Below are positions 37,025 through 46,055 of a stretch of 55,997 bases of DNA, one piece after another. Under the pieces are notes generated by a model that worked only from the letters and a program-made list of their open reading frames with translations, did no database searches and was not told where the DNA came from. Origin of the DNA: an uncultured Prevotellaceae bacterium (lineage in GTDB: Bacteria > Bacteroidota > Bacteroidia > Bacteroidales > Bacteroidaceae). Numbering within the stretch: position 1 is the stretch's first letter; the number at the start of each line of letters is the position of its first letter. The DNA is taken from NCBI GenBank assembly GCA_900316575.1, contig ONDJ01000011.1, forward strand, positions 1-55,997, given 5' to 3'. A program made the position numbers and the translations under genes.

Positions 37025-37549
37025 CTACTTTAGGATATATACAATGTTTACGCCGAGTTTCAGCGGAAAAAGTTGGTTGTAGTGCTTCTTCTTCTCAGAA
37101 CGGTGCAGGTATCCGGCTCCCGCCGTCAGTTCCAAACTCCAGCGTTTGTCGAGCACGAAACTATATCCGCCCGTTACGCCTACACCCATGGCAAGGCCCT
37201 TGTGCGGATTGTCGTTAATCTTCACCTTATAGGCCGCGCCGAGCAACATCGCCCCACAAAAGAAGCGAGCCTGAGGACGTGCGCTGAACCAATGTCGTAT
37301 TTCGGGGGTGAACATCACGTGGCGCTGGTAGCGTTTGCCCAGTGTGAGATAGCCTGCCGAGGCTTCCAAATTGAGCGTGTTGTGGCGCGAAAGACGAAAC
37401 TCTGCACCCACGTTGGGCGACAAGGTCAACCACCCCAAACCATTTGTCTTTAGACTGATACGCTGTGCTTGCGCAGGAATAGCCGCGCACAAACAAAATA
37501 CAAGTAGCACTGACGAAACAATGCTACGTATCCTTACTGATGATGTCAT
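37025..37549 (-). CDS. DUF3575-like outer-membrane protein
   Basis: The 174-residue protein has a signal peptide ending near I-P-A-Q-A-Q. The mature part matches the DUF3575 pattern: S-L-K-T-N-G-L-G-W at the start, P-N-V-G-A-E-F, H-N-T-L-N-L-E-A-S-A-G-Y, P-E-I-R-H-W-F and a later K-R-W-S-L-E-L-T-A-G-A-G-Y. It reads as a small beta-barrel. In Bacteroidetes such genes often lie in fimbria (Mfa/FimA type) operons next to OmpA-like proteins. Here it is the first gene of a three-gene outer-membrane operon. Its size and motifs also resemble the single units of the 32077-34905 protein. Confidence 0.78.
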   Translation of the reverse strand: MTSSVRIRSIVSSVLLVFCLCAAIPAQAQRISLKTNGLGWLTLSPNVGAEFRLSRHNTLNLEASAGYLTLGKRYQRHVMFTPEIRHWFSARPQARFFCGAMLLGAAYKVKINDNPHKGLAMGVGVTGGYSFVLDKRWSLELTAGAGYLHRSEKKKHYNQLFPLKLGVNIVYILK

Positions 37550-37927
37550 ATCGTTAACGCTTTTACAGCAACGCTCTTTTTGAGAAAAGCCACTTTGATA
37601 GCAGGCATCAGCGTGTGCTGAAGATGTTTATGAATAGATGCTTAATGAGAATTGTCCTTGTCCTTTGCCATAGGCCATAGGGGGCTTGCGAAAGAAAACA
37701 AACAACAACATGCTCGTGTGTCAGATGCACTGTCGTTTTTCTATCGCACATTTAATTTTTGCGGCGCAAACTTATATAAAAAAACATTCGAAATTCGTTG
37801 CAGTTTGGTTTAAAATAGACTGTAAGTTTTTATTTGTGTTGCTTGTTTCGCCTTTTTGATTACTTTAGTGCGCATTTCGCACCTTTTACTGGCGGGGATA
37901 AGCATGAGAAGATTTTTTTAGTGGTGT

Positions 37928-38235
37928 GGTTTCTGTTCACTGACGGGCAGCCCGCGCCTGCACGTAAACGCTTCCCCTGCCGCGGCGCCCCTGTGAGGAG
38001 CGCAAGCGTCTCGCCTGCAAGAAACTTTCATTAAGGGCTTCATGTTATCGCACGCAGTAGCGCAAAGCCACAAATCTCTTGGGATGGCTACACGCAAACA
38101 AGCCTTGCGCTGCGGCAACACGATAGGGCCTTTTTGTGTGCGCACCGTACGAAAATTACGTAAACACCGTACGAAAATTACGTGAACACCGTACGGTGCG
38201 TGCGCAAACGTGGCGTTTTCAAGCCTCAAACAAAG
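37928..38235 (+). repeat. Dispersed intergenic repeat, copy B
   Basis: Same orientation and same order of landmarks as 8499-8790: GGTTTCTGTTCAC, GAGGAGCGCA, the CxxGCG-tct-CGCCTG hairpin (38003-38017, one mismatch relative to copy A), CGCACGCA, TACACGCAAACAA, AGGGCCTTTTT, GTGCGCACCGTA and two full 22-bp tandem units. The two copies differ by scattered substitutions and small gaps, which points to age or drift and not a recent duplication. Ends are approximate. Confidence 0.75.
38142..38196 (+). repeat. 22-bp tandem repeat (about 2.5 units) in repeat copy B
   Basis: Units at 38142-38163 and 38164-38185 share the core ACCGTACGAAAATTACGT; a partial third unit runs from 38186 to 38196. Same period and core as at 8705-8758. 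Confidence 0.85.
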
Positions 38236-38403
38236 TGTTTTATCGCTCAAGATAAGGGCGAATATCCCCATTTTGAGCTTGTAGCGGTTACATGTGCGAG
38301 CCTGGTTTGCGCGGCACAGTGCTGTTGTTCGGGTGGTTTATTTGGCTGAATGTGTGTGCGTTGGCTTGCTCGCTCGCGGGCTGCCCGCGTGGGGTGTGTG
38401 GGG

Positions 38404-38502
38404 AAATGTAACCGATGTAACCGCGTTAGGGTATTCTGTTATATAATATATATAATAATTATAATTATTAATTTTCTTAACGCGGTTACATCGGTTACAT
38501 TT
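38404..38502. repeat. Perfect 25-bp inverted repeat flanking an AT-rich core
   Basis: The left arm is 38404-38428 and the right arm 38478-38502, exact reverse complements over 25 bases. Each arm contains a direct repeat of TGTAACCG. The 49-base core is almost all A and T. A further CGGTTACATG stands alone at 38285-38294 and a TTGTTACA follows the right arm. This could be a very stable cruciform, a protein-binding site cluster or a remnant of a mobile element. Confidence 0.9.
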
Positions 38503-38672
38503 GTTACAATCTCCCCTCGCTCTGGATAAAAAAAGTATAGTAGCTCCCCTTTTGCCGGAAAAATTATGGGGGGGATGGTGCTAGTGTAAATAAAAGGTTT
38601 GTTGTTGTGGGTGGGGGCACACTTTATTGGGGCGGGGGACGGTGTGTTGCTGCATAAAAAAAGACACACTAA

Positions 38673-38709
38673 AAAGCTCCGTGCTGAAAACGGTTCAACA
38701 CGGAGCTTT
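38673..38709 (-). terminator. Intrinsic terminator of eno
   Basis: An 11-bp stem (AAAGCTCCGTG at 38673-38683 with its complement at 38699-38709). On the minus strand the run TTTTT (from the stem end to 38671) and a later T-tract follow. It lies 43 bases past the eno stop. Confidence 0.85.
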
Positions 38710-38752
38710 CTAAAAAAGAGGTGATGAAGCGCGGCTCGGCGCGGGGCGGCGT

Positions 38753-40090
<1,338 letters not shown>

Positions 40091-40127
40091 TTAAGTTGTT
40101 TGTTTCTAAAAAAGCTGGAATTGCGTG

Positions 40128-40159
40128 CAAAAGTATAAAGTATCGCGCAATGGGGCAAA
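40128..40159 (-). promoter_or_regulatory. Predicted promoter of eno
   Basis: Minus strand: TACTTTTG at 40135-40128 (-7, TAnnTTTG) and TTTG at 40159-40156 (-33), with a 20-base spacer. An exact fit to the Bacteroidetes sigma-ABfr consensus. Confidence 0.75.
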
Positions 40160-40198
40160 GAAACATGGGGATTTTTGTCGTTTGTAGTCCGCCGGTGC

Positions 40199-40915
40199 TC
40201 ATTCGAAATAGAGCGTGAGTGTAACCATGTTGCTCGTGGCGCGATCTACTGAGCGTGTGTAGATGATGTCTTCGGCTTCGTGGAGGTCTTCGCGTTTGTG
40301 GTCGAGGATGTCGGCGAGCCCCAGGCTAAATTTCAGTTCGGGAATGAGCTTGAAGAAAGGTAGGTAGAAGTCGCAACCCAGGCCGATTTCAAGATTGACG
40401 CTCAGCGGTTTGGCACGTAGCAGGGTGTGTTTGCCTGTGGTGAGGTCGTACATGGGATTTATGCCGGCCACGATGTAGGGGCGATAGTTGTTCCAACGTG
40501 GTGCGCTGATTTTGGCCAAAATGGGCAGGCCGATGTAGGTGCTTTTCATGTCCTGCGATTGGTGCTCGCCGGTGAGTTGGTCAACGTAGGCCAAGTGTTT
40601 GGAGCCGAAATAAAGTGTGGGCAAGGCGCGAAGGGCTACGTACTGGTGGAGCTTGAGTTCGCCGAGCACACCCACATGGAAACCAAAGTTGGGACGGTCG
40701 TTCTTTACCATCCACTGGCGGCCAGTAGCGGGGTCAATGTAGCCATTGCCGCGCAGGGAAATCCCTTGGTCGTGCACGCCGACAAAAAAACCATAGTGGA
40801 GCACACGCTGGTCTATATATGGTTTGTGCTGTATCTTGCGATTTTGCGCCTTAGCGGTAGGTGCGCATAGGCAAAACAAAGCAGCCAAAAGACAGATGGC
40901 TATGTTCATTCTCAT
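40199..40915 (-). CDS. PorT-family outer-membrane protein of the type IX secretion system
   Basis: The 238-residue protein has a signal peptide (A-K-A-Q). A beta-barrel pattern follows: F-G-F-H-V-G-V-L-G-E-L, Y-V-A-L-R-A-L-P-T-L-Y-F-G, Y-R-P-Y-I-V-A-G-I-N-P-M-Y-D-L, G-L-G-C-D-F-Y-L-P-F-F-K-L-I-P-E-L-K-F-S and a C-terminal L-T-L-Y-F-E. This matches the PorT family, needed in Porphyromonas for secretion of proteins with C-terminal sorting domains. T9SS substrates at 11550-13385 and 21388-22875 support that reading. A generic outer-membrane-barrel assignment is the alternative. It lies 63 bp downstream of the cytochrome c assembly gene. Confidence 0.75.
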   Translation of the reverse strand: MRMNIAICLLAALFCLCAPTAKAQNRKIQHKPYIDQRVLHYGFFVGVHDQGISLRGNGYIDPATGRQWMVKNDRPNFGFHVGVLGELKLHQYVALRALPTLYFGSKHLAYVDQLTGEHQSQDMKSTYIGLPILAKISAPRWNNYRPYIVAGINPMYDLTTGKHTLLRAKPLSVNLEIGLGCDFYLPFFKLIPELKFSLGLADILDHKREDLHEAEDIIYTRSVDRATSNMVTLTLYFE

Positions 40916-40978
40916 ATTACTATAAACGCAGAATGCGCTGGCTTATTGTGTGCAACGAACGGGTTTAGGTACTGGTCG

Positions 40979-42970
40979 TTAGGCGTAACTATGCATACCA
41001 CCAATTAGGTAGTTCACACCGAAGTAGGTGAAAAGCACGGCAAAGAAGGCACACAATATATATATATGGTAAACACGGGGACTTCGCATTGTGGGCAACG
41101 ACTGTGTGTGGAGCGGCAGGGCATAGACCAACAGTGTGATGAGTGCCCACACTTCTTTGGGGTCCCAGCTCCAATAGGCTCCCCACGACACTCCTGCCCA
41201 CACCGCTCCGAGGAATATTCCCGCTGAGAGCAAGAATACGGCTGGCATCAGTAGGCGACGCGTCAGTGTGGTAAACTCGTCCTGGCGGGTGATGAGCCAC
41301 AAGACTGAAAGTATACACGTCAGTGCAAGCAAGGCATAGGCCGTCATGATGACGCTGACGTGGATCGTGAGCAATGGCGACTGCAATACGGGCATCAGTC
41401 CGCCAATGCGTGGCTGCGACTCGCTGAGATGGGCCACCAATAGTGCAAAACCACCCATCATCAGTGCGGGAGCAGTGAGCAGTGGCTGACGCTTGATAGA
41501 AAGCAGTGATGTCCACAGCAGACAAAGTGCCATGAAGAGCATCGTCTCAGGACCATTGCCTAAAGGAATACGTCCACCGATGTACCAGCGCAAGAAATAT
41601 AGTGCGGTGTGGTAAACAACGATTACGAATAGTGCTATGTGGAGCAGGTCTTTCAGCTGCAAGGAGCGGAACAAGCGTTTTTCCTTTATGCCTTGTGGTA
41701 GGAAGAGTAGCACTGCGAGCATGAAGCTACAGATAAACAACGGCAAACTCTTAGGCAAACGGTTGTAAAGCAGCTCGGCTGTGACGCGAGTTTCGCTTAC
41801 TTTGGCATCGGTAGGGGCGGGACGAACTAATTCGCCGCGCGTAGCCATCAGGATAAGTCCCACTTTTTCATCAAGCTCTATGGCAGCTTTGCGCAAAGGT
41901 TCGGGCGTGGTGTCGGCAGTTAGTGGCTCTACGCGATAGTTGCCATTGGCTGAAAAGAGTTGTGCAAAGGTGGCATATTGCCCATCGTTGATGCCAAGTC
42001 GTTGGCGCAGTGTTTGGTTTTTGATGCGTATCATGGGCTGATCTTTCCAGGCATCAGGGCGTAACGTCCACCCAGCAAGCACTTGCATGGCTGTGAGACC
42101 GCGATAAGAGGGCTTGCCGTAGAGTGTCAGCAGAAAATCGCGCGAAAGTGTGCCGAGCGGCATCACCCGATCTTCGCCGCTCACCTGCAAACGCTCCATC
42201 TTTGCTGCTTCTTTGGCATTTACGGTGGGTATGCTTTGGCGTGCATGGAGCGGGAGGGTGCATATCGTAAGGACAATAGCTGCAAGGATTTTGTCGCTTT
42301 TATTCGCTTTGCGCCGCTTCAACAGTTTTGAAGCCATGATGCCCATCATAGAAAGTCCAAGCAAAGCGTAGGCTACGTAAGTGAGCGGCAATCCCCAGGG
42401 GTCGTAGCTTACGGTGAGGATTGTGCCTCGCAGGTCGGGATCGTAGCTGGTTTGATAAAAGCGATAGCCGCGTCGGGAGAGAATGTGATTCATGCGGATG
42501 TCAGCCTTGAGCGTGTCGCCTTTGTCAAAGACTGATATCTGGCTGTGGAAGTCTCGCGGCATACCTGTGCCCGTGGTATAGGCCACCATGAACGTGTCTA
42601 ATCGCAGACTGAATGGCAAGGATAGAGCCTGGTCTGTGTTGGTGGGGAAATAGTAGTCGGCTGTATTCCCTTGGCGAATGTGGAGAGAACCCTGGTGGGA
42701 CGTAAGGTGGCTCAACAAGGCTCCAAGCAGGATGAGCAACAGACTTATGTGAAGCAGCAACAACCAAAACCTTCGCCACATTTTCCACTTTACAATCGCA
42801 AATACACCCATGGCAGACAATGCTCCCCAAAGGGCAATAAACCACCAAGCGTGATAAATAGTGGCTGTAGCTGCGTCGTGTCCATGAGCGCGCTCAATGA
42901 AGGTGCCTGCCGCCATGGCAACGATGAGCAGAGACGTGAGAATTAGTGTAAGCGTGCGCAATGTTTTCAT
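40979..42970 (-). CDS. Cytochrome c assembly protein, CcsB (ResB)-CcsA fusion
   Basis: The 663-residue membrane protein starts at the ATG at 42970 (M-K-T-L-R-T-L-T-L-I-L), which begins the first membrane segment. An upstream extension lacks support. The N-terminal half is ResB/Ccs1-like: four membrane helices with a large periplasmic loop. The C-terminal half is CcsA-like, with about eight helices and the haem-handling W-G-A-Y-W-S-W-D-P-K-E-V-W motif near residue 600. Fused CcsBA carries haem across the membrane and attaches it to apocytochrome c (system II). No cytochrome c gene is in the window; in relatives this gene accompanies NrfA/NrfH nitrite reductase. Confidence 0.9.
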   Translation of the reverse strand: MKTLRTLTLILTSLLIVAMAAGTFIERAHGHDAATATIYHAWWFIALWGALSAMGVFAIVKWKMWRRFWLLLLHISLLLILLGALLSHLTSHQGSLHIRQGNTADYYFPTNTDQALSLPFSLRLDTFMVAYTTGTGMPRDFHSQISVFDKGDTLKADIRMNHILSRRGYRFYQTSYDPDLRGTILTVSYDPWGLPLTYVAYALLGLSMMGIMASKLLKRRKANKSDKILAAIVLTICTLPLHARQSIPTVNAKEAAKMERLQVSGEDRVMPLGTLSRDFLLTLYGKPSYRGLTAMQVLAGWTLRPDAWKDQPMIRIKNQTLRQRLGINDGQYATFAQLFSANGNYRVEPLTADTTPEPLRKAAIELDEKVGLILMATRGELVRPAPTDAKVSETRVTAELLYNRLPKSLPLFICSFMLAVLLFLPQGIKEKRLFRSLQLKDLLHIALFVIVVYHTALYFLRWYIGGRIPLGNGPETMLFMALCLLWTSLLSIKRQPLLTAPALMMGGFALLVAHLSESQPRIGGLMPVLQSPLLTIHVSVIMTAYALLALTCILSVLWLITRQDEFTTLTRRLLMPAVFLLSAGIFLGAVWAGVSWGAYWSWDPKEVWALITLLVYALPLHTQSLPTMRSPRVYHIYILCAFFAVLFTYFGVNYLIGGMHSYA

Positions 42971-43141
42971 ATATAGTCTTTTGGCGTGCAAAGTTCGGAA
43001 ACTTTCGTCACATATTGGCTTGGTTTGAAAAGTATCTGCGTATTGTCGCTTCAAGGAGCGGAGGCTATGTTTAGAGCATGTGGCAGTTTGGCTCGAGAAC
43101 TTTTGGACTGACTACGTATATTGCGTTATGCCCAACAAAGA

Positions 43142-43177
43142 AACCTCCGCAACATTTGTGGAATAGTTGCGGAGGTT
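43142..43177 (-). terminator. Intrinsic terminator of rpmE2
   Basis: Perfect 12-bp stem (AACCTCCGCAAC at 43142-43153 with its complement at 43166-43177), T-rich on both flanks. It lies 39 bases beyond the rpmE2 stop. Confidence 0.85.
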
Positions 43178-43216
43178 CTTTTAGTCTGATGTATGCACAA
43201 TGTGCGAAGCGCCAAA

Positions 43217-43468
43217 TTATTTGCGGGCTTTTCCGTAGCGGCTCATGAACTTGTCCACGCGACCAGCGGTGTCCACCAACTTTGACTTACCAGTATAAAA
43301 CGGGTGAGAGGTGTTGGAGATTTCGATTTTTACTACGGGATAGGTCTCGCCTTCAAATTCTACCGTTTCGTTGCTGCGGCAAGTGGAGCGAGAAAGAAAC
43401 ATGTCGCCATTGCTCATGTCTTTGAACACTACGGGGCGATAGTTCTCGGGATGAATTCCTTTTTTCAT
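43217..43468 (-). CDS. rpmE2: Ribosomal protein bL31, type B
   Basis: The 83-residue protein begins [15 protein letters not shown] and contains S-H-P-F-Y-T-G-K and a basic C-terminus, the bL31 signatures. It has only one Cys and no CxxC zinc motif, so it is the zinc-independent type B form. The ATG at 43468 was chosen because it gives the conserved N-terminus; an upstream in-frame extension is within the promoter region. Single-gene unit with its own promoter and terminator. Confidence 0.96.
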   Translation of the reverse strand: MKKGIHPENYRPVVFKDMSNGDMFLSRSTCRSNETVEFEGETYPVVKIEISNTSHPFYTGKSKLVDTAGRVDKFMSRYGKARK

Positions 43469-43526
43469 TATCGTGTTTACGTTGTTTTTAAGCTTGGTAA
43501 CGCTTATCTGGTGTGTAATAGCGGCG

Positions 43527-43557
43527 CAAAAGTAGGTAATATCTGCGAAAGTCACAA
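43527..43557 (-). promoter_or_regulatory. Predicted promoter of rpmE2
   Basis: Minus strand: TACTTTTG at 43534-43527 (-7) and TTG at 43557-43555 (-33 core), with a 20-base spacer. The downstream GCGCC context is shared with the rpsF promoter. Confidence 0.65.
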
Positions 43558-43646
43558 TGTTTTCGCGCACATTTTTATGATGTTACGCGAAAATTTAAGC
43601 TTAAAGCCTGCCCTTTTGTTCGCCGAGAGTAGTTTTTGTTCGTGTT

Positions 43647-44414
43647 TTATTGATAGAAAACAGGGCAAGGCTTGAAGATGTTGTCGGGGTAGGATACTTT
43701 TACGAGCGAGAGCCCTTTGGCAGGTGCGCTTTCGCCTGCGGCGCTGCGGTTGGCTTGTTGGAGTATCGTGTTGAGTTCTTCGGGCGAAAGCTTGCCGTTT
43801 CCTACGTTGAAGAGGGTCCCAACGATGGCGCGAACCATACCGCGAAGGAAGCGGTCGGCACTGATGCGAAATCGCCAGTAGTTTTTACCAAGTTGTAGCC
43901 ATTGGGCTTCGTTGATGGTACAGATGTTGGTTTTTGTGTCACTCCCAGTCTTGCTGAAACTAGTGAAGTCGTGTTTACCGTGAAGTAGTAGCGCGGCTTC
44001 GTTCATGCGATTGAAGTCAAGCTGATAATGGATGTGCGTGGTGAAGAAGCGATGAAATGGGCTTTTTTCGCAAATAATGTCGTAGTGGTAAGCACGTCGG
44101 ATGGCATCGAAACGCGCATGGGCATTCTCGCTTACTGGGACGATTTTTTGAACCGCAATGTCGGGCGGAAGCAGGCGCGAAAGTCTGAAGCACAGATCTT
44201 TGCAATCAAAAGCACGCTCTGTATCAAAATGAGCTACCATCATGCGGGCATGAACGCCAGTGTCTGTGCGTCCGGCACCTGTCGTTGATACTTCATGGCG
44301 CAACAAGGTGGAAAGAGCTGCATTGAGACGTGCTTGGACGGTGTCGGCATTGGGCTGTACTTGCCAACCATGATAGGCCGTTCCGTCGTACGATAGTTGC
44401 AAGAAATAACGCAT
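43647..44414 (-). CDS. truA: tRNA pseudouridine(38-40) synthase
   Basis: The 255-residue protein has M-R-Y-F-L-Q-L-S-Y-D-G-T-A-Y-H-G-W-Q at the start and the catalytic G-A-G-R-T-D-T-G-V-H-A with Asp51. F-D-A-I-R-R-A-Y-H-Y follows later. It converts uridines 38-40 of the tRNA anticodon stem to pseudouridine in the cytoplasm. Two 21-bp tandem repeats lie just upstream of its start. It follows the rpsF-rpsR-rplI operon, from which it is separated by a strong terminator. Confidence 0.95.
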   Translation of the reverse strand: MRYFLQLSYDGTAYHGWQVQPNADTVQARLNAALSTLLRHEVSTTGAGRTDTGVHARMMVAHFDTERAFDCKDLCFRLSRLLPPDIAVQKIVPVSENAHARFDAIRRAYHYDIICEKSPFHRFFTTHIHYQLDFNRMNEAALLLHGKHDFTSFSKTGSDTKTNICTINEAQWLQLGKNYWRFRISADRFLRGMVRAIVGTLFNVGNGKLSPEELNTILQQANRSAAGESAPAKGLSLVKVSYPDNIFKPCPVFYQ

Positions 44415-44435
44415 GTGTTCCGATTTGTTTTTGTG

Positions 44436-44477
44436 GCTCTCTTTGCTTGATGAGAAGCTCTCTTTGCTTAATGAGAA
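44436..44477 (-). repeat. 21-bp tandem duplication in the truA leader
   Basis: Units at 44436-44456 and 44457-44477 are identical apart from one base (core GCTCTCTTTGCTT). They lie 22 bases upstream of the truA start and directly before the rplI terminator. Confidence 0.85.
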
Positions 44478-44486
44478 TAAGAAAAA

Positions 44487-44515
44487 CCCCGCCCAAACAT
44501 AACTACTGGGCGGGG
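44487..44515 (-). terminator. Intrinsic terminator of the rpsF-rpsR-rplI operon
   Basis: A 9-bp GC-rich stem (CCCCGCCCA at 44487-44495 with its complement at 44507-44515). On the minus strand it is followed by TTTTTCTTATTC. It lies 25 bases past the rplI stop. Confidence 0.9.
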
Positions 44516-44540
44516 CTTTGTCTTGAAAGGAATGTTCCTA

Positions 44541-45161
44541 TTATTCAGCTTCAGCCTCTGTGTTGGCTTCTTCTGCAGGAGCTTCTGTAGTTGGAGCTTC
44601 CTCTTCAGTAACATCTTCGGCAACTTCGGGTGCTACCTCGGCTGCAGGTGCTACTTCTTCGGCTGTTTCTTCTACAGTTTCTTCTACTGTTTCGGGAGCT
44701 GCGGGCTGTGCCTCTTCGCCCTCGGCAATCACCTTGAATGGAACTTCAACTTCAACTTCACGGTGGAGATGAACTTTGGCTACATATTCGCCTACTTCCT
44801 TCACGTCGCGTACGGTGATAATCTTGCGGTCGATCTCAATGCCTTGTTCGCGGAGAGCCTCTGCAATGTGCAAGCTGTTTACGCTACCATAGATGGTGCC
44901 AGTGGCACTGACTTTGGTTTCGATAACAATGGCTTTGGCTGCTGCGATCTGGGCGGCTTTAGCTTCAGCGGCTTCGCGGATCTTGGTGAGCTTGGCTGCC
45001 TGCTGACGTAGGTTTTCTGCCAAAATTTTGCGGTTGGCATCGCTGGCTATAATAGCCTTGCCTTGTGGAATGAGGTAGTTGCGGCCATAGCCGTCTTTTA
45101 CGGTGACGATCTCGTTCTTATAACCCAAACCGATGATGTCTTCTTTCAGGATAATCTGCAT
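44541..45161 (-). CDS. rplI: Ribosomal protein bL9 with acidic C-terminal extension
   Basis: Residues 1-150 are a normal bL9: M-Q-I-I-L-K-E-D-I-I-G-L-G, G-Y-G-R-N-Y-L-I-P-Q-G-K-A at residues 24-36, the long linker helix, and the C-terminal domain with V-H-L-H. Most bL9 proteins end near residue 150. Here a further 56 residues (151-206) hold 19 Glu and 1 Asp, many Ala, Thr, Val and Pro, and no Lys or Arg. The reading frame is clean up to the terminator, so the tail is real. It is probably disordered; its function is unknown. Third gene of the rpsF-rpsR-rplI operon. Confidence 0.95.
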   Translation of the reverse strand: MQIILKEDIIGLGYKNEIVTVKDGYGRNYLIPQGKAIIASDANRKILAENLRQQAAKLTKIREAAEAKAAQIAAAKAIVIETKVSATGTIYGSVNSLHIAEALREQGIEIDRKIITVRDVKEVGEYVAKVHLHREVEVEVPFKVIAEGEEAQPAAPETVEETVEETAEEVAPAAEVAPEVAEDVTEEEAPTTEAPAEEANTEAEAE

Positions 45162-45192
45162 AGCTTTTAATCTTGTTTTTAAGGGTTATAAA

Positions 45193-45456
45193 TTATTTCA
45201 TAAGGTCTGTCACGAAGGGAAGCAATGCCAAGTGGCGTGCGCGCTTCACGGCTTGAGCCACGCGACGCTGATACTTTAGGCTTGTGCCTGTGATGCGACG
45301 GGGAAGGATTTTGCCTTGCTCGTTCAAGAAGCGCTTCAGGTATTCGGCGTCTTTGTAGTCAATATACTTAATGCCATACTTCTTAAAGCGGCAGTATTTC
45401 TTCTTTTTCGTATCAACCGTGGGCGGTGTGAGATAGCGGATTTCTGATTGTGCCAT
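45193..45456 (-). CDS. rpsR: Ribosomal protein bS18
   Basis: The 87-residue protein has the S18 signatures: [44 protein letters not shown] and [13 protein letters not shown]. It binds S6 on the small-subunit platform. It starts 3 bp after the rpsF stop and 31 bp before rplI, the standard order. Confidence 0.98.
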   Translation of the reverse strand: MAQSEIRYLTPPTVDTKKKKYCRFKKYGIKYIDYKDAEYLKRFLNEQGKILPRRITGTSLKYQRRVAQAVKRARHLALLPFVTDLMK

Positions 45457-45459
45457 GGC

Positions 45460-45804
45460 TTAGTCCTCCTTTTGGTTTTTTAGGTTACGACGCTTTTCGG
45501 CATAGGCAGCGTGGAACTTGTCCTGCTTGATAGTGAGGAAACGAATCACGCGCTCGTCACGACGGTAAGCTACTTCGAGTTTCTCAATAACTGCGGGCTC
45601 GGCTTTGAACTCCAGCATAACGTAGAAACCCGTTGACTTTTTCTCGATGGGGTAGGCGAGCTTCTTCATACCCCAGTTTTCTTCATTGACAAGCTCTGCG
45701 CCTTGTTCGGCGAGGATGCCTTTGAATTTTTCGACCGTTTCCTTTGTCTGCTCGTCAGACAAAACGGGAGTTAGGATGAAAACGGTCTCGTACTGATTGG
45801 TCAT
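45460..45804 (-). CDS. rpsF: Ribosomal protein bS6
   Basis: The 114-residue protein begins [15 protein letters not shown] and contains [13 protein letters not shown] and [10 protein letters not shown], characteristic of bS6. It pairs with S18 on the 30S subunit. First gene of the operon, with a strong promoter 53 bp upstream. In many bacteria the S6:S18 pair binds a leader RNA of this operon; I do not see a clear conserved leader structure here. Confidence 0.98.
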   Translation of the reverse strand: MTNQYETVFILTPVLSDEQTKETVEKFKGILAEQGAELVNEENWGMKKLAYPIEKKSTGFYVMLEFKAEPAVIEKLEVAYRRDERVIRFLTIKQDKFHAAYAEKRRNLKNQKED

Positions 45805-45856
45805 ACGATTTGTTTTGTTGTTAATAAAAATGTTTGTTGAATGCTTAAAAGCGGCG

Positions 45857-45888
45857 CAAAAGTATGTTTTTCTGTTTGTTCCAACAAA
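45857..45888 (-). promoter_or_regulatory. Predicted promoter of rpsF-rpsR-rplI
   Basis: Minus strand: TACTTTTG at 45864-45857 (-7) and TTTG at 45888-45885 (-33), with a 20-base spacer. Exact Bacteroidetes consensus. Confidence 0.75.
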
Positions 45889-46055
45889 TGTTGGGCAAAA
45901 AAACTCGGATGTAGGCTGTAGCCTATCCTCTCAAACAGTCATTTTTAGCAAGCGTTTGCGCCAAAATAGTATATCATTGTAGTAGTGCTTTGGGGCACTC
46001 TTTCTTTATAATATATATATTGTATAGCGGACAGCGGATTGTAGTTGGCTGTTTA

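Larger units (their letters stand above)
37550..38752. other. Long intergenic region with repeat copy B and a large inverted repeat
   Basis: These 1203 bases hold no gene I can support. From 37928 to about 38235 lies the second copy of the dispersed repeat. From 38404 to 38502 is a perfect 25-bp inverted repeat around an AT-rich centre. 38673-38709 is the eno terminator. G-rich tracts at 38570-38640 show no clear feature. No promoter for the DUF3575-like operon stands out, although one must lie to the right of 37549. Confidence 0.7.

Noticed and set aside
37918-38271. Open frame of 117 codons inside repeat copy B (and similar frames at 8408-8665 in copy A)
   Set aside because: The two element copies do not conserve a common reading frame and the translations are typical of GC-rich palindromic repeats.
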